From Pseudomonas sp. MRSN 12121 (GTDB taxonomy: Bacteria > Pseudomonadota > Gammaproteobacteria > Pseudomonadales > Pseudomonadaceae), in the NCBI RefSeq assembly GCF_000931465.1, contig NZ_CP010892.1, forward strand, positions 2,689,388 to 2,753,387: a stretch of DNA of 64,000 nt, given 5' to 3'. Under the pieces are notes generated by a model. That model saw only the letters and a program-made list of their open reading frames with translations, had not been told where the DNA came from and did not search any database. Positions 20,208 through 28,453 of the stretch are shown piece by piece. The translations under genes were made by a program, and so were the position numbers. The stretch's first letter is position 1, and the number at the start of each line of letters is the position of its first letter.

Positions 20208-20648
20208 ATGTCATCCAGCCACCCCACCCAAGCCGTCAATCTGCTGCAAACCATCCCCGAGATCTTCGAAAGCCTGGGCCAGGTCCACGGCCTGATCGAC
20301 GCCCATGGCCTTGAGCGCAAACTGCATCACCTGGTGGTGCTGCGTGCCTCGCAGATCAACCAGTGCGGCTTCTGCGTGAAGATGCACACCCGCGAAGCCC
20401 GGGAAGACGGCGAAAGCAACGAGCGCCTGGACCGCCTGGTCGTCTGGCGCCACGTCAGCGACTTCAGCGCCGCCGAACGCGCCGCCCTGGCCTGGACCGA
20501 AGCCCTCACCGTGCTGCGCGAAGACACCGACTTCGGTCCCTTGCGCGCCGCCCTGCGCGAACATTTCAGCGAAGCGCAGATCGCCGCCTTGACGGCCGAT
20601 ATCGGCATGATCAACCTGTGGAATCGCTTGCAGGTGTCGAGGCACTGA
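20208..20648 (+). CDS. Carboxymuconolactone decarboxylase / AhpD-like protein (ECF41 partner)
   Basis: Cytoplasmic protein of 146 aa with the AhpD-type redox motif CGFCVKMH (Cys 53 and 56, His 60), suggesting alkylhydroperoxidase or disulfide chemistry. The adjacent downstream gene, 2 bp away, is an ECF41-like sigma factor; such sigma genes are usually paired with exactly this kind of carboxymuconolactone decarboxylase, oxidoreductase or epimerase gene. The start ATG at 20208 follows an ACGGAGC ribosome site. The physiological substrate is unknown. Confidence 0.87.
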   Translation: MSSSHPTQAVNLLQTIPEIFESLGQVHGLIDAHGLERKLHHLVVLRASQINQCGFCVKMHTREAREDGESNERLDRLVVWRHVSDFSAAERAALAWTEALTVLREDTDFGPLRAALREHFSEAQIAALTADIGMINLWNRLQVSRH

Positions 20649-20650
20649 AG

Positions 20651-21538
20651 ATGGATCGAATCGATGACACGACGGTGTTCGAAAGCCGTCGCAGCTTCCT
20701 GCTGGGCCTGGCCTACCGCCTCCTCGGTTCCCGCGCTGAGGCCGAAGACGTGGTGCAAGACCTGTTCATCAAATGGCTGGAGGCCGACCAGGCCTCCATC
20801 GCCAACCCCGCCGCCTGGCTGACCACCGCCTGCACCCGTCACTGCATCGACCTGCTGCGCTCCGCCCGCCGCGCCCGGGTCGACTACATCGGCACCTGGC
20901 TGCCGGAACCGATCCACACCCTGCACCACGAATCCCCCGAACAGAGCCATGAACTGGCCTCGTCGCTGTCCACCGCCTTTCTGCTTTTGCTCGAGCGCCT
21001 GACGCCCAAGGAGCGCGCTGCTTATCTGCTGTATGACATCTTTGACCTGGACTACTCACAAGTAGCCGCGGCCCTGGATGTTCAGGAAGCTACCTGCCGC
21101 AAACTGGTGTCCCGCGCTAAAGCCAGTCTGGGTAACGCTCAGGTGCGTTACCAACCGGAGCCGTCCCGCCAGCAAGAACTGCTGAGTGCCTTTCATGCTG
21201 CCATCGCCAGTGGCTCTACTCAGGGGCTGGCGGCGTTGTTGTCCGAGGATGTTGAGCTGTGTGCCGATGGTGGCGGTAAGGCGAGTGCCATTCGCGAGAC
21301 CTTGTATGGGCTGGAGGCGGTGTTGGCGTTTGTGGGCGAGTCGTTGAGCCGGTACTGGCGGGAGTATCAGTGGCAGGAGGTGGAGATCAATGGTGGGCGT
21401 GGGGTGGTGTTGCGTGGGGGAGAGGAGGTGGTGGCGGTGGTGAGTTTTGGGTATGACGAAGGGGGGCGGGTGAATCGCGTCTTTATCATGCGCAATCCGG
21501 ATAAGTTGGTGGGGTTGGGGAGTGGGGTGTTGGTGTGA
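20651..21538 (+). CDS. ECF RNA polymerase sigma factor, ECF41 (SigJ-like) with SnoaL-like C-terminal domain
   Basis: 295 aa, longer than a plain ECF sigma. Sigma2 spans about residues 8-75 (FLLGLAYRLLGSRAEAEDVVQDLF), sigma4 about 105-165 (LTPKERAAYLLYDIFDLDYSQVAAAL), and a SnoaL-like extension about 175-290. Three motifs that I associate with ECF41 are all present: WLPEP at residues 83-87 in the linker, DGGGK in the extension and NPDKL at 282-286. In this group the extension, not an anti-sigma factor, controls activity, and none is encoded nearby. The last third has unusual G-rich codons (GTGGTG tracts). Confidence 0.92.
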   Translation: MDRIDDTTVFESRRSFLLGLAYRLLGSRAEAEDVVQDLFIKWLEADQASIANPAAWLTTACTRHCIDLLRSARRARVDYIGTWLPEPIHTLHHESPEQSHELASSLSTAFLLLLERLTPKERAAYLLYDIFDLDYSQVAAALDVQEATCRKLVSRAKASLGNAQVRYQPEPSRQQELLSAFHAAIASGSTQGLAALLSEDVELCADGGGKASAIRETLYGLEAVLAFVGESLSRYWREYQWQEVEINGGRGVVLRGGEEVVAVVSFGYDEGGRVNRVFIMRNPDKLVGLGSGVLV

Positions 21539-21912
21539 TGTTGTATCACACCGTTCCGAGTGCTGCGGATTGGCAAATAGGTGATTAATGCCGATCAGTT
21601 AGGCGACGGCGATCCACTGTAGGAGCGAAGCTTGCTCGCGATGGTCGTTAACGATAACCGTGCATTGACTGGATAAACGCAGCGTTCTCGAGCCCATCGC
21701 GGGCTGTCGAGCGTCGACTGGCCTCAGCCAAAGCGACCAAGTAGGCGACCAAGTAAACGACTAAGTAACCCGCTGCACATGAGGCGACGTGAGTGGCCAA
21801 TTAGATGATCCAACCTGTGAGGTTGGGTGAGCAGTGGCTTGTGAGTTTTGATGGTGATGCGGTGGCTGAGCCCTATAAACCATCAACAAACGGACGATGT
21901 AAAAAACACTGC
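21539..21912. other. Gene-free interval with a REP and a short tandem repeat
   Basis: Contains a family B REP at about 21618-21643 with a degenerate partner near 21690, and a 12-bp repeat (GCGACCAAGTAG, GCGACCAAGTAA, ACGACTAAGTAA) at about 21736-21770. It borders the accessory island on the left. No integrase or tRNA end was seen. Confidence 0.5.
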
Positions 21913-22674
21913 TTACTCCCGATTGGTTTGATAGCGCGCCTTTACCTCCGCCACACTCAGCCACTTGCGCCGCGAATGCACCACGCGATGACAATTGGCA
22001 CATAGCAACGCCAGGTCAGTGAGCTTGGTTTTATCGCCAGGTTGGAGCGTGTGCAGTGGTTTGGTGTGGTGAACATCGATAATGCCCTCGATATCCAAGC
22101 CATAGGTTTTGCTGAAGTTGAAGCCGCAGGCTTCGCACTTGAGTTCACCGTGTTGCTTGAGGGCTTCGTCCTTTTTATGTTTGACGAGCTTTTTGTCCCT
22201 TTCCCGTACCCGGTGTACCCGGGTGAGTACCTTGCCTTCCTCTGCCTCTAAGAAGCCCGGCTCTTCCTCTTCATTCAAATTGATAGGTGTCGTGGTGCTG
22301 GACTCGACGTTGGCATTGATGGCGGCCACTACTTCGGCAAGTCGCTTGGGGTTATTAGCGAATTCCAGCCATACCAGCTCTTCGTCCTTGTTGCCTTTCG
22401 CAAGCCCCGTCCGACCGGAGTCGGTGTAGCTCGGATCCCAGCGCCGGAAGTTGTTGAGCTTCATGTAAACACCATTGGCATTGCGAAAGCTCTGGTTCTT
22501 GCTCATGCCAGTGGCGTTGCCAATCAGATTGAGGCTCTGCGACAAAGCTTGGACTTCCGGGTGGTTCTTACCGGGCAACCCATCGCGATGGCGCAGGTAA
22601 AGGTCCAGGGCTAGGACAAGTTCGTCGCGACTCCAAGCGGGATTGGACTGGTTACTGGCGGGTGAGGAGGGCAT
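21913..22674 (-). CDS. HNH endonuclease, McrA-like
   Basis: 253 aa. The C-terminal HNH nuclease domain shows CEACGFNF near residue 190, the catalytic DVHHTKPL, and LCANCHRVVH; these hold the ββα-metal and Zn ligands. The N-terminal about 120 residues (AWSRDELVLALDLYLRHRD, SFRNANGVYMKLNNF, LVWLEFANN) match a conserved domain often found before HNH domains in restriction-like proteins. The ATG at 22674 was preferred; a TTG at 22719 would add 15 residues. It is downstream of the nuclease-helicase gene (185 bp gap), and GC is lower than in flanking core genes. The role is probably foreign-DNA cleavage; specificity unknown. Confidence 0.85.
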   Translation of the reverse strand: MPSSPASNQSNPAWSRDELVLALDLYLRHRDGLPGKNHPEVQALSQSLNLIGNATGMSKNQSFRNANGVYMKLNNFRRWDPSYTDSGRTGLAKGNKDEELVWLEFANNPKRLAEVVAAINANVESSTTTPINLNEEEEPGFLEAEEGKVLTRVHRVRERDKKLVKHKKDEALKQHGELKCEACGFNFSKTYGLDIEGIIDVHHTKPLHTLQPGDKTKLTDLALLCANCHRVVHSRRKWLSVAEVKARYQTNRE

Positions 22675-22859
22675 GAGTCTATCCGTAGATTTCCCGTTTC
22701 TTTGTAGGAAGAAACGCAATATTCAATAAGGATATTCTCGTCTGATAGCGTTTGGGAATCATGCCGTGTGCGAATGAGGTTCGCTGGCGGGAGGGAGGCT
22801 CGAAAGGGCTTCCCGAGCACAGTCACTTTCATAGTGGTGTGCTCGGGGTGGGGGATCTA

Positions 22860-24731
22860 TCAGTCGTTACTTTGCTCAGCTAGCCGGCTCGCAAAATACT
22901 GCGCGGTCTCTGGATCGGTACAGTACAGATAGCAACCTTTCATCCCACGGGTCATCAAGGTTCGATAGGTGTTTTTGATGATCAGATCCGTCTCCTGTTG
23001 CGCAAGAACAGGCTGTTCCTTCATCAACTTTTTCCAACCGCGGATCGACTTGTCGTATTTGTCCCGCTCATGAGGCGAAGTCACTACCTTGCCATCACGC
23101 ACGATCAGGTCCGGCCCGATGATCACGCCGATATAATCCACCTCCAGCCCTTGGCAGGTGTGGATACAGCCGACTTGTTCTACGGAGTTGTCCGCGATGA
23201 TCCACAAGCTGCCGTCCTGGTCCAGGTTCCATTGACGTGCGTAGTTATCACCGATCTCAATATCCATGGCCTTGGAGTCTTTCTTGCTACGCCATGGCCA
23301 GCAATAGCCAGCGACAACACGCGCTTTGTTGCCATGGTTCTTCTCCTCGATAGCTGCGTGCATCGCCTGCGGAGAATCAAATACCTTGAACTCATACTCG
23401 CTGGCATCGAGCAATGGGTTGGCGGTCTCTCGAATACCCAGTACATCATCCAGCCACGCTAAGTAACCATCGGAACCACTGCAACGGAACTGGGAAGACA
23501 GGGTGTATTCCTCCACAGTCGCCCCTCTGGCTTCGGCAAAAGCACGGATAGCTTGTTTGCTACCAATGTCCTTTAAGGTCACGCGCTGATCTTCGTCGAT
23601 AAAGAACACCGAGCATTTGGCGGACCCGATCAGTTCCTTGATCTGGTTATCACCCTCGTTGCCATAAAAACCACTTTTTTCATTGAGCCTATGGGCCTCA
23701 TCAACGATCAGCGCGTCATAAAAATCAGGCTTGATTTCCGTATAGGCACCGGAACCGGAAAATAGGCTGGAGAACTTGGTGGGTTTGACGGTGCCGACCA
23801 GTTTCTTTTCGTACACAGCGCGTGGCGCGGCGTTTTTCGAGACATATCTGCTCATCAACTGTAAGGCGGTGAGCCTTACCAACAAGTTGATGGCCACGAC
23901 CGTTTTTCCGGTCCCTGGACCGCCCTCAATGATCACGACCTTTGGAGCATCGGCAGAGGCTTCTGTGACCGCAGCGAGTACCGACTCAAAGACGGTCTTC
24001 TGATCATCGATCAGAACGAACTCAGGCTTGCCCTCCATCAGACCACTCAGCGCTTCAGCCAACGCCTTGGATGGGCGAGTCTTGCCGGTGGAAAGCTCGT
24101 AGAGCACCTCTTTGTTGTCGCCGTAATAGATGTGCTGCTTGAGGAAGCTTCTCAGCTTCGTCAGTTCGTCTGGGCCCTTAAGGAATAACGGTGCCTTGCT
24201 GGTATAGGCGTCGTAGTGAGCCGAGTCGATAACGCCATCGCTGACATAGTTATGCAGATAGGCGCAGGGGCGGACTTGGATGCCTTTGTCATAGACAGCC
24301 TCATTGAAACCCTCCAGCAAAGTGGCGTACGACCACACCTGATAGGACGGGTGAATGGTTTCAACATGACTGCCACCTAGCACCGTTTTTACGATTGCAT
24401 CCTTGCTGGTGGCGCTGGCTTTGCTCCACTGCTTCAGTTCGACTAGCACTGCATTTTTTGTCTGATGTTGATCGTGGCCTGTCAACAAGAAGTCGATGCG
24501 TTTCATGGACTGCGGAATGTGCAGCTCAATGGCCACGCCAGCGTCATCCGGCAGATCCTTATCGCGTAGGACCTTGGCCATATAAGTCAGCGAACCTTGC
24601 CAAGATCTGATCTCCGAAGCGGCTACTTTCTTGCCCGTGGCCTCTTTGAAGTGCTTGAGGATGACCTCTTCGATATCGTCGTTATCGCAAACGTCGAGGA
24701 AGTGCTGTTTGGTCGCGGCGTAAACGATCAC
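22860..24731 (-). CDS. PD-(D/E)XK nuclease-helicase fusion, DUF2075 family
   Basis: 623 aa. The N-terminal domain carries a PD-(D/E)XK-like core: RIDFLLTG (Asp 80) and VLVELKQW (Glu 98, Lys 100). From about residue 235 an SF1-type helicase/DUF2075 module follows with Walker A GGPGTGKT (270-277), Walker B LIVDEAH (DEAH 344-347), VFFIDEDQR, SSQFRCSGSDGYLAW, a late TCQGLEVDYIGVI and LMTRGMKGCYLY. It is 24 bp downstream of a MazG-like gene and upstream of the HNH gene. Nuclease-plus-DUF2075-like chains resemble the single-protein phage-immunity enzyme Nhi in layout; homology was not tested. Defence is the favoured role. Confidence 0.85.
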   Translation of the reverse strand: MIVYAATKQHFLDVCDNDDIEEVILKHFKEATGKKVAASEIRSWQGSLTYMAKVLRDKDLPDDAGVAIELHIPQSMKRIDFLLTGHDQHQTKNAVLVELKQWSKASATSKDAIVKTVLGGSHVETIHPSYQVWSYATLLEGFNEAVYDKGIQVRPCAYLHNYVSDGVIDSAHYDAYTSKAPLFLKGPDELTKLRSFLKQHIYYGDNKEVLYELSTGKTRPSKALAEALSGLMEGKPEFVLIDDQKTVFESVLAAVTEASADAPKVVIIEGGPGTGKTVVAINLLVRLTALQLMSRYVSKNAAPRAVYEKKLVGTVKPTKFSSLFSGSGAYTEIKPDFYDALIVDEAHRLNEKSGFYGNEGDNQIKELIGSAKCSVFFIDEDQRVTLKDIGSKQAIRAFAEARGATVEEYTLSSQFRCSGSDGYLAWLDDVLGIRETANPLLDASEYEFKVFDSPQAMHAAIEEKNHGNKARVVAGYCWPWRSKKDSKAMDIEIGDNYARQWNLDQDGSLWIIADNSVEQVGCIHTCQGLEVDYIGVIIGPDLIVRDGKVVTSPHERDKYDKSIRGWKKLMKEQPVLAQQETDLIIKNTYRTLMTRGMKGCYLYCTDPETAQYFASRLAEQSND

Positions 24732-24755
24732 GAATAGTCCTTAGAGCCCAGAGGG

Positions 24756-25136
24756 TCAGAGTTGGTCGTACTTCTTGCTAGTGCTTTTGGCTTTGTCGAC
24801 GGGGTACTTCTGACCGTTCAACGCGAGTTTGCTGGTCACCGCTTCGTTGAGGTCGATGCCCAAAACAGTGCTTAGGCGCACCAGGTACATCAGTACGTCA
24901 GCCAATTCGTCCTTCACTGCTTGAGCGGTTTCTGGGCGTTTGGCTGCATCCAAGGCATCGGCTTCGCTCATCCATTGGAAGATTTCGCAGAGCTCTCCGG
25001 TTTCACCGGTGAGGGCCAGGAGCAGGTTCTTGGGGGAGTGGAACTGCTGCCAGTCGCGGTCGTCGGCAAAGCGCTGTAGCGCGGTTGCTAAGCGGGTGAT
25101 GTCGAGTAATGGGGGGGAGTCAACAGCGGTGCTCAC
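24756..25136 (-). CDS. MazG-like nucleotide pyrophosphohydrolase
   Basis: 126 aa all-alpha NTP-PPase. The metal-binding helices show LALTGETGELCEIFQWM and VKDELADVLMYLVRLS, the EExxE...ExxD pattern of the MazG/RS21-C6 family that hydrolyses (d)NTPs to NMP and pyrophosphate. The start is GTG at 25134-25136 behind AAGAGG; the longer open frame upstream has no family similarity. It is the first gene of the apparent mazG / nuclease-helicase / HNH operon. Nucleotide depletion or removal of modified nucleotides during infection would fit, but house-cleaning is an alternative. Confidence 0.85.
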   Translation of the reverse strand: MSTAVDSPPLLDITRLATALQRFADDRDWQQFHSPKNLLLALTGETGELCEIFQWMSEADALDAAKRPETAQAVKDELADVLMYLVRLSTVLGIDLNEAVTSKLALNGQKYPVDKAKSTSKKYDQL

Positions 25137-25404
25137 AATCTCGCCTCTTGGTTGACTACAGCTGGTGCGACAGGGAGCTGTGTCAGAAATGGGAAGGGGG
25201 ATTGTAGGAGATTTCGTTTTTTGGGGAAGGTTTTTTGCTGGTGTACGTTGAGGGGATTTGTATGAAGCCCCACCGTATCTTGTATGGCCATCATCGTGCC
25301 GCCCTGTCATCATCCACCCCATACGACTATGGGATAGACCCGACGCCACTTCTGTCACCCGCTATCAAGATTTAGAACATAAGCCTGTAATAAAAGGATT
25401 TAAG

Positions 25405-26649
25405 ATGCTGCAAAATTTGAAGATTGCCCTCCTAACCAAAGATCAAAATGTATGGTTCATACGTGCAGAAAAAGGGAGGTATGCCAAACACTTTCGTGCA
25501 GGAGGTGTAATTGCAATTGAACACTTGGAAAGGGCTTATGACGAAAACATTCCCAGTGAACTACCTACTGAGGAATTTCTTAAGGCTCGATTGTTAAGTA
25601 ACGAAAAATATAGTGAATTTCGGGATAATACAGACGGGAAGGAGAGCCGAAAACTCAATAGGTCCGGATTCAATGTTCTAAATCAAATCAAACGGTTTGC
25701 AAACGAAATAAGGTGCGGTGATCTAATTGTCACTCGAAACGAAAAGGATGACGGCTACAGCTTCGGTATCTGCAGTGAAACTATTCCGTATATTGATCAT
25801 GCCCCCATTCGTGTGCCGATTACCAAGAAAGATGGTACCCCCGGATTTGAGCGGTCTACCCTAACGTATAAACTCCGAAAACGTGTGGTTTGGGGGCCGT
25901 CAATCTCTCGGTCTGAACTACCTGGTGCGGTTAGAAAGGCTACAAGCGGTCAGCAGACAGTTACGTGCTTAAATAATCACAAAGAAAAAATCTTTCATTT
26001 AATTTACCCATTTTTCACAGATGGTGAATCACTGTTTTTTTCAAACAAAATCAAAACCAATCATCGTGTAAATGCCCTTGCTATAGGTAAATTATTCCAG
26101 AACGTTGCGCTAATAAAAGGTCTTAGTGAGGCGCTTCTTGGTGAAGGTGCTTTTGATATTAATCAGTTGTCAGGTTTAATTGAGAGTGCAATACTTCTAG
26201 GGAAAAGTGACATAGTTACATGTCAAGCTGAGTTTATGTCTCCTGGTGATATGTGGTGCAGAATACCGCTTGTTGGAGACACTCTTGCAAATCAGCTTTT
26301 TGCTTGTGTTTTAGCCTGTCTTTTACTTACGGGGCAAGTAAATTCCACGGAGATAGCCAATTTAACGAACAATGAGGCTACACCAACACTTGCTATAAAG
26401 AATGATAGTAGTGACATATTTCTTGACAGATATAAAACGCCAGCGATATCCCAGAAGCTAAAATCAATCGCAAAGTCCGCTGGCTCTCAAGCTGAAAAGA
26501 TAGAGAATAGCGAAAGTCAAGAGCACACAATCATTGAGGTAAAGAAAAGCTTAAATCTAAATGTTACAAAGGTGGATACTCAAAAGCTTGAAAACTTCGA
26601 GTTCGGCATCAACGTATTAGAGATAGGGAGATCTCATGAAAATCCTTGA
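25405..26649 (+). CDS. Unknown protein with EVE/Mrr-N-like N-terminal domain (candidate defence sensor)
   Basis: 414 aa, about 40% GC against more than 60% around it, so probably acquired. The first about 185 residues follow the layout of the PUA/EVE-like domain that precedes Mrr-type nucleases: VWFIRAEKGRYAKHF, GVIAIEHL, then RCGDLIVTRN, DGYSFGICSE and YKLRKRVVW. No nuclease motif follows. The middle (about 200-330) is mixed alpha/beta with MSPGDMWCRIPL and ends in a hydrophobic stretch NQLFACVLACLLLTG that may contact membrane. The C-terminus is polar and Lys/Glu-rich. The start is ATG 25405 with AAAGGA; the frame upstream is not coding. It overlaps the next gene by 14 bp. I do not know its function. 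Confidence 0.7.
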   Translation: MLQNLKIALLTKDQNVWFIRAEKGRYAKHFRAGGVIAIEHLERAYDENIPSELPTEEFLKARLLSNEKYSEFRDNTDGKESRKLNRSGFNVLNQIKRFANEIRCGDLIVTRNEKDDGYSFGICSETIPYIDHAPIRVPITKKDGTPGFERSTLTYKLRKRVVWGPSISRSELPGAVRKATSGQQTVTCLNNHKEKIFHLIYPFFTDGESLFFSNKIKTNHRVNALAIGKLFQNVALIKGLSEALLGEGAFDINQLSGLIESAILLGKSDIVTCQAEFMSPGDMWCRIPLVGDTLANQLFACVLACLLLTGQVNSTEIANLTNNEATPTLAIKNDSSDIFLDRYKTPAISQKLKSIAKSAGSQAEKIENSESQEHTIIEVKKSLNLNVTKVDTQKLENFEFGINVLEIGRSHENP

Positions 26650-27289
26650 ACCAATTAGTAGCGCTCTGTTAATAACTGGATGTATTTATGCTACAGGTAC
26701 AAGCCAGAATAGCGCATTTATGCGTGGGTTCGGCATTAACCCAGAGTTTAGTCAGCCATCGATTGACAAAATATTATATGACGGAGGACTCATCACGTTT
26801 GAGGTTTTCTATGAGCATTTAAAGTGGATTTCATTGTTTGCTCTAGCTGTTTTGCTTGTTATGGTTTTTATTTGGGGTGTGGTGAGGTTTATAAGTCCTG
26901 GGTTGGTAGCTACTGTGGTTGCTAGTGTGTTGAGTCGGGTTGATCAAATAAAAGGCGCATTAAGCTATACACCAGTCGGCATTCTTTTGCTTCTTTATAT
27001 AATGTATTTGTGTTTTTCGTCATACCAAAAATCTCAGGAAGTCGGGGTGAAGCTTTCAGAGGTATTCATGGAGAGCTGTCATTGGGTGGTTTTAAAAGAT
27101 AAGAAAAGTACTACCAAGGCCTGTGCATTCAGGAAGGATAAAGACTCTATTTGGTATTACACCATTAAAGAAGGAAGTTTGGATATAAATTCCAAGCTGC
27201 TGGCAGGACTAGACCAGGTCACCTATTTGGAACCTCAGGAAAACTCGACTAGCTCCGAGCCCCCTAAAGATAAGAAAGAGAGCTTGTAG
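26636..27289 (+). CDS. Unknown membrane protein, partner of the preceding gene
   Basis: 217 aa, AT-rich like its neighbour. Hydrophobic segments lie at about residues 6-22 (weak), 63-85 (WISLFALAVLLVMVFIWGVV) and 111-131 (TPVGILLLLYIMYLCFSS); a soluble C-terminal domain of about 80 residues ends in a charged tail PPKDKKESL. The ATG lies inside the 3' end of the upstream gene with GGGAGA as ribosome site, indicating coupled translation. The arrangement of a soluble sensor-like protein and a small multi-pass protein recalls membrane-effector defence modules, but no known effector motif was recognised. The following 240 bp up to the terminator hold nothing obvious. Confidence 0.7.
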   Translation: MKILEPISSALLITGCIYATGTSQNSAFMRGFGINPEFSQPSIDKILYDGGLITFEVFYEHLKWISLFALAVLLVMVFIWGVVRFISPGLVATVVASVLSRVDQIKGALSYTPVGILLLLYIMYLCFSSYQKSQEVGVKLSEVFMESCHWVVLKDKKSTTKACAFRKDKDSIWYYTIKEGSLDINSKLLAGLDQVTYLEPQENSTSSEPPKDKKESL

Positions 27290-27533
27290 CTTTTAAGATC
27301 TGAGTGCATTTGTATCTAAAGGTGCACGAAAATCTATTTTGAATGACGTGTTGGGTAGAGTTCAACGCTATCAATAGAGTTGGTCGATAAGTTATTTGTG
27401 ATGATTTTTAAGGTGTCGTAAAGGTTGAGTGCTTGACAGGGTTCGCTAAGCTCAAGGTAGGTTCATAGTTTTGCGATTTGCTTTTCTATGACAAGTCTTA
27501 AGCAGTATCTTGTCCGTGAGTAACTCTTGTTGG

Positions 27534-27573
27534 GAGGGATATAAAGCCGGGCTAGGCCGGCTTTATATCCCTC
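27534..27573 (-). terminator. Strong inverted repeat terminator
   Basis: Perfect 17-base arms GAGGGATATAAAGCCGG / CCGGCTTTATATCCCTC around a 6-base loop. It starts 4 bp after the stop of the minus-strand small gene and faces the end of the AT-rich pair, so it may work in both directions. Confidence 0.75.
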
Positions 27574-27577
27574 TAAT

Positions 27578-27859
27578 TCATACCTGAAAGTCCCGTATTT
27601 CAATTACTGCCAACACATCCCGCACATCCTGCAGCAACAACCGGGCGGTATTAGTCACCGTACCGATGTCCTTGTCGCTGGAGTCTCTCAACATAGTACA
27701 GGCCATCAAACTCAGATAATCGAGTGCAGTAACCAACCGCTCACTAGCACACGCATGCAAATCCACCAACGGCGCATGGCTGTCGATAAACAGCACCGGT
27801 CCATCGCTAGCAATTGGGGTTAGAGGGATAAAGCGTTCGGATGGATTTTGAGTATTCAT
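27578..27859 (-). CDS. Small Pseudomonas protein of unknown function
   Basis: 93 aa, acidic, no signal peptide. The predicted helices LHACASERLVTALDYLSLMAC and VTNTARLLLQDVRDVLAVIE are reminiscent of the small DUF3077/DUF6124-like orphan proteins that are widespread in fluorescent pseudomonads; this is recognition by eye and uncertain. It has its own strong terminator and a long structured upstream region, which suggests regulation at the RNA level. Function is unknown. Confidence 0.65.
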   Translation of the reverse strand: MNTQNPSERFIPLTPIASDGPVLFIDSHAPLVDLHACASERLVTALDYLSLMACTMLRDSSDKDIGTVTNTARLLLQDVRDVLAVIEIRDFQV

Positions 27860-27917
27860 GGTGTCGTTTCTTCCAAAGAATGAAAAATCGCCACCTGTTG
27901 CTGCGAATCAACTGGGT

Positions 27918-28093
27918 GGCAGCTGTACGCGGGTTCGCAGACCGAGGAAAGAAACAAACCCGGCAGACCCAGAGGTCTCCCACGCACAGCTGCCATAAAC
28001 GAAGCGCAGGCGGAGTTTGCCTGAGTTGTCATTGACTGTGTTGTTTGATTCTTTCTGTTGGGCTGCGAAACCCTGTCGCTGACCGGGGTCAGC
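27918..28093 (-). promoter_or_regulatory. Structured upstream region (possible cis-regulatory RNA)
   Basis: A perfect outer stem GGCAGCTGT / ACAGCTGCC (27918-27926 with 27986-27994) encloses a second perfect hairpin AGACC-caga-GGTCT at 27965-27978. Another hairpin GCTGAC-cggg-GTCAGC lies at 28078-28093. The block ends 58 bp before the small gene's start. It is not a REP of families A or B. I have seen similar blocks before small orphan genes in pseudomonads but cannot name an RNA family. Confidence 0.5.
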
Positions 28094-28340
28094 AGACAGA
28101 GGAACTATAGGTGTTGGGGTAATGACGGCGCAGTAGGATCTATCTAGTTTGGCTGTAAGGGTCGTCTGTGTTTGCCTCTCAACCCCTTCAGCAGATTGCC
28201 CAACGGCCGGTTGGACAATTTCAGTGTTCGGCCAGGTTGCTGCTGCGGCAAAGAGCGCTATCAACGAGCGGTTAATGAGTCGCCGCAATAGGTATGTCTG
28301 AACAATCGGGGTGTGCCGGTTTGGGGCCGCTGCGCGGCCC

Positions 28341-28373
28341 ATCGCAGCCTCGCTGGCGCTCGGCAGCGGCTAC
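28341..28373. repeat. Single family A REP (half element)
   Basis: ATCGCAGCCTCGCTGGCGCT then CGGCAGCGGCTAC, one arm only; no facing arm in the preceding 150 bp. It lies 80 bp before the next gene, so it may sit in the promoter region or leader. Confidence 0.75.
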
Positions 28374-28453
28374 GGGACCGTAGCGATACCCTCTGATCCT
28401 CCCGCCGACTTTGCTATCCTGCGCGCCTTTTATTGATTGCAAGGAGCGCAGGC

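Noticed and set aside
21736..21770. Attachment site for the accessory island, based on the 12-bp repeats
   Set aside because: No matching copy was found at the right end near 27.3 kb and there is no integrase or tRNA gene.
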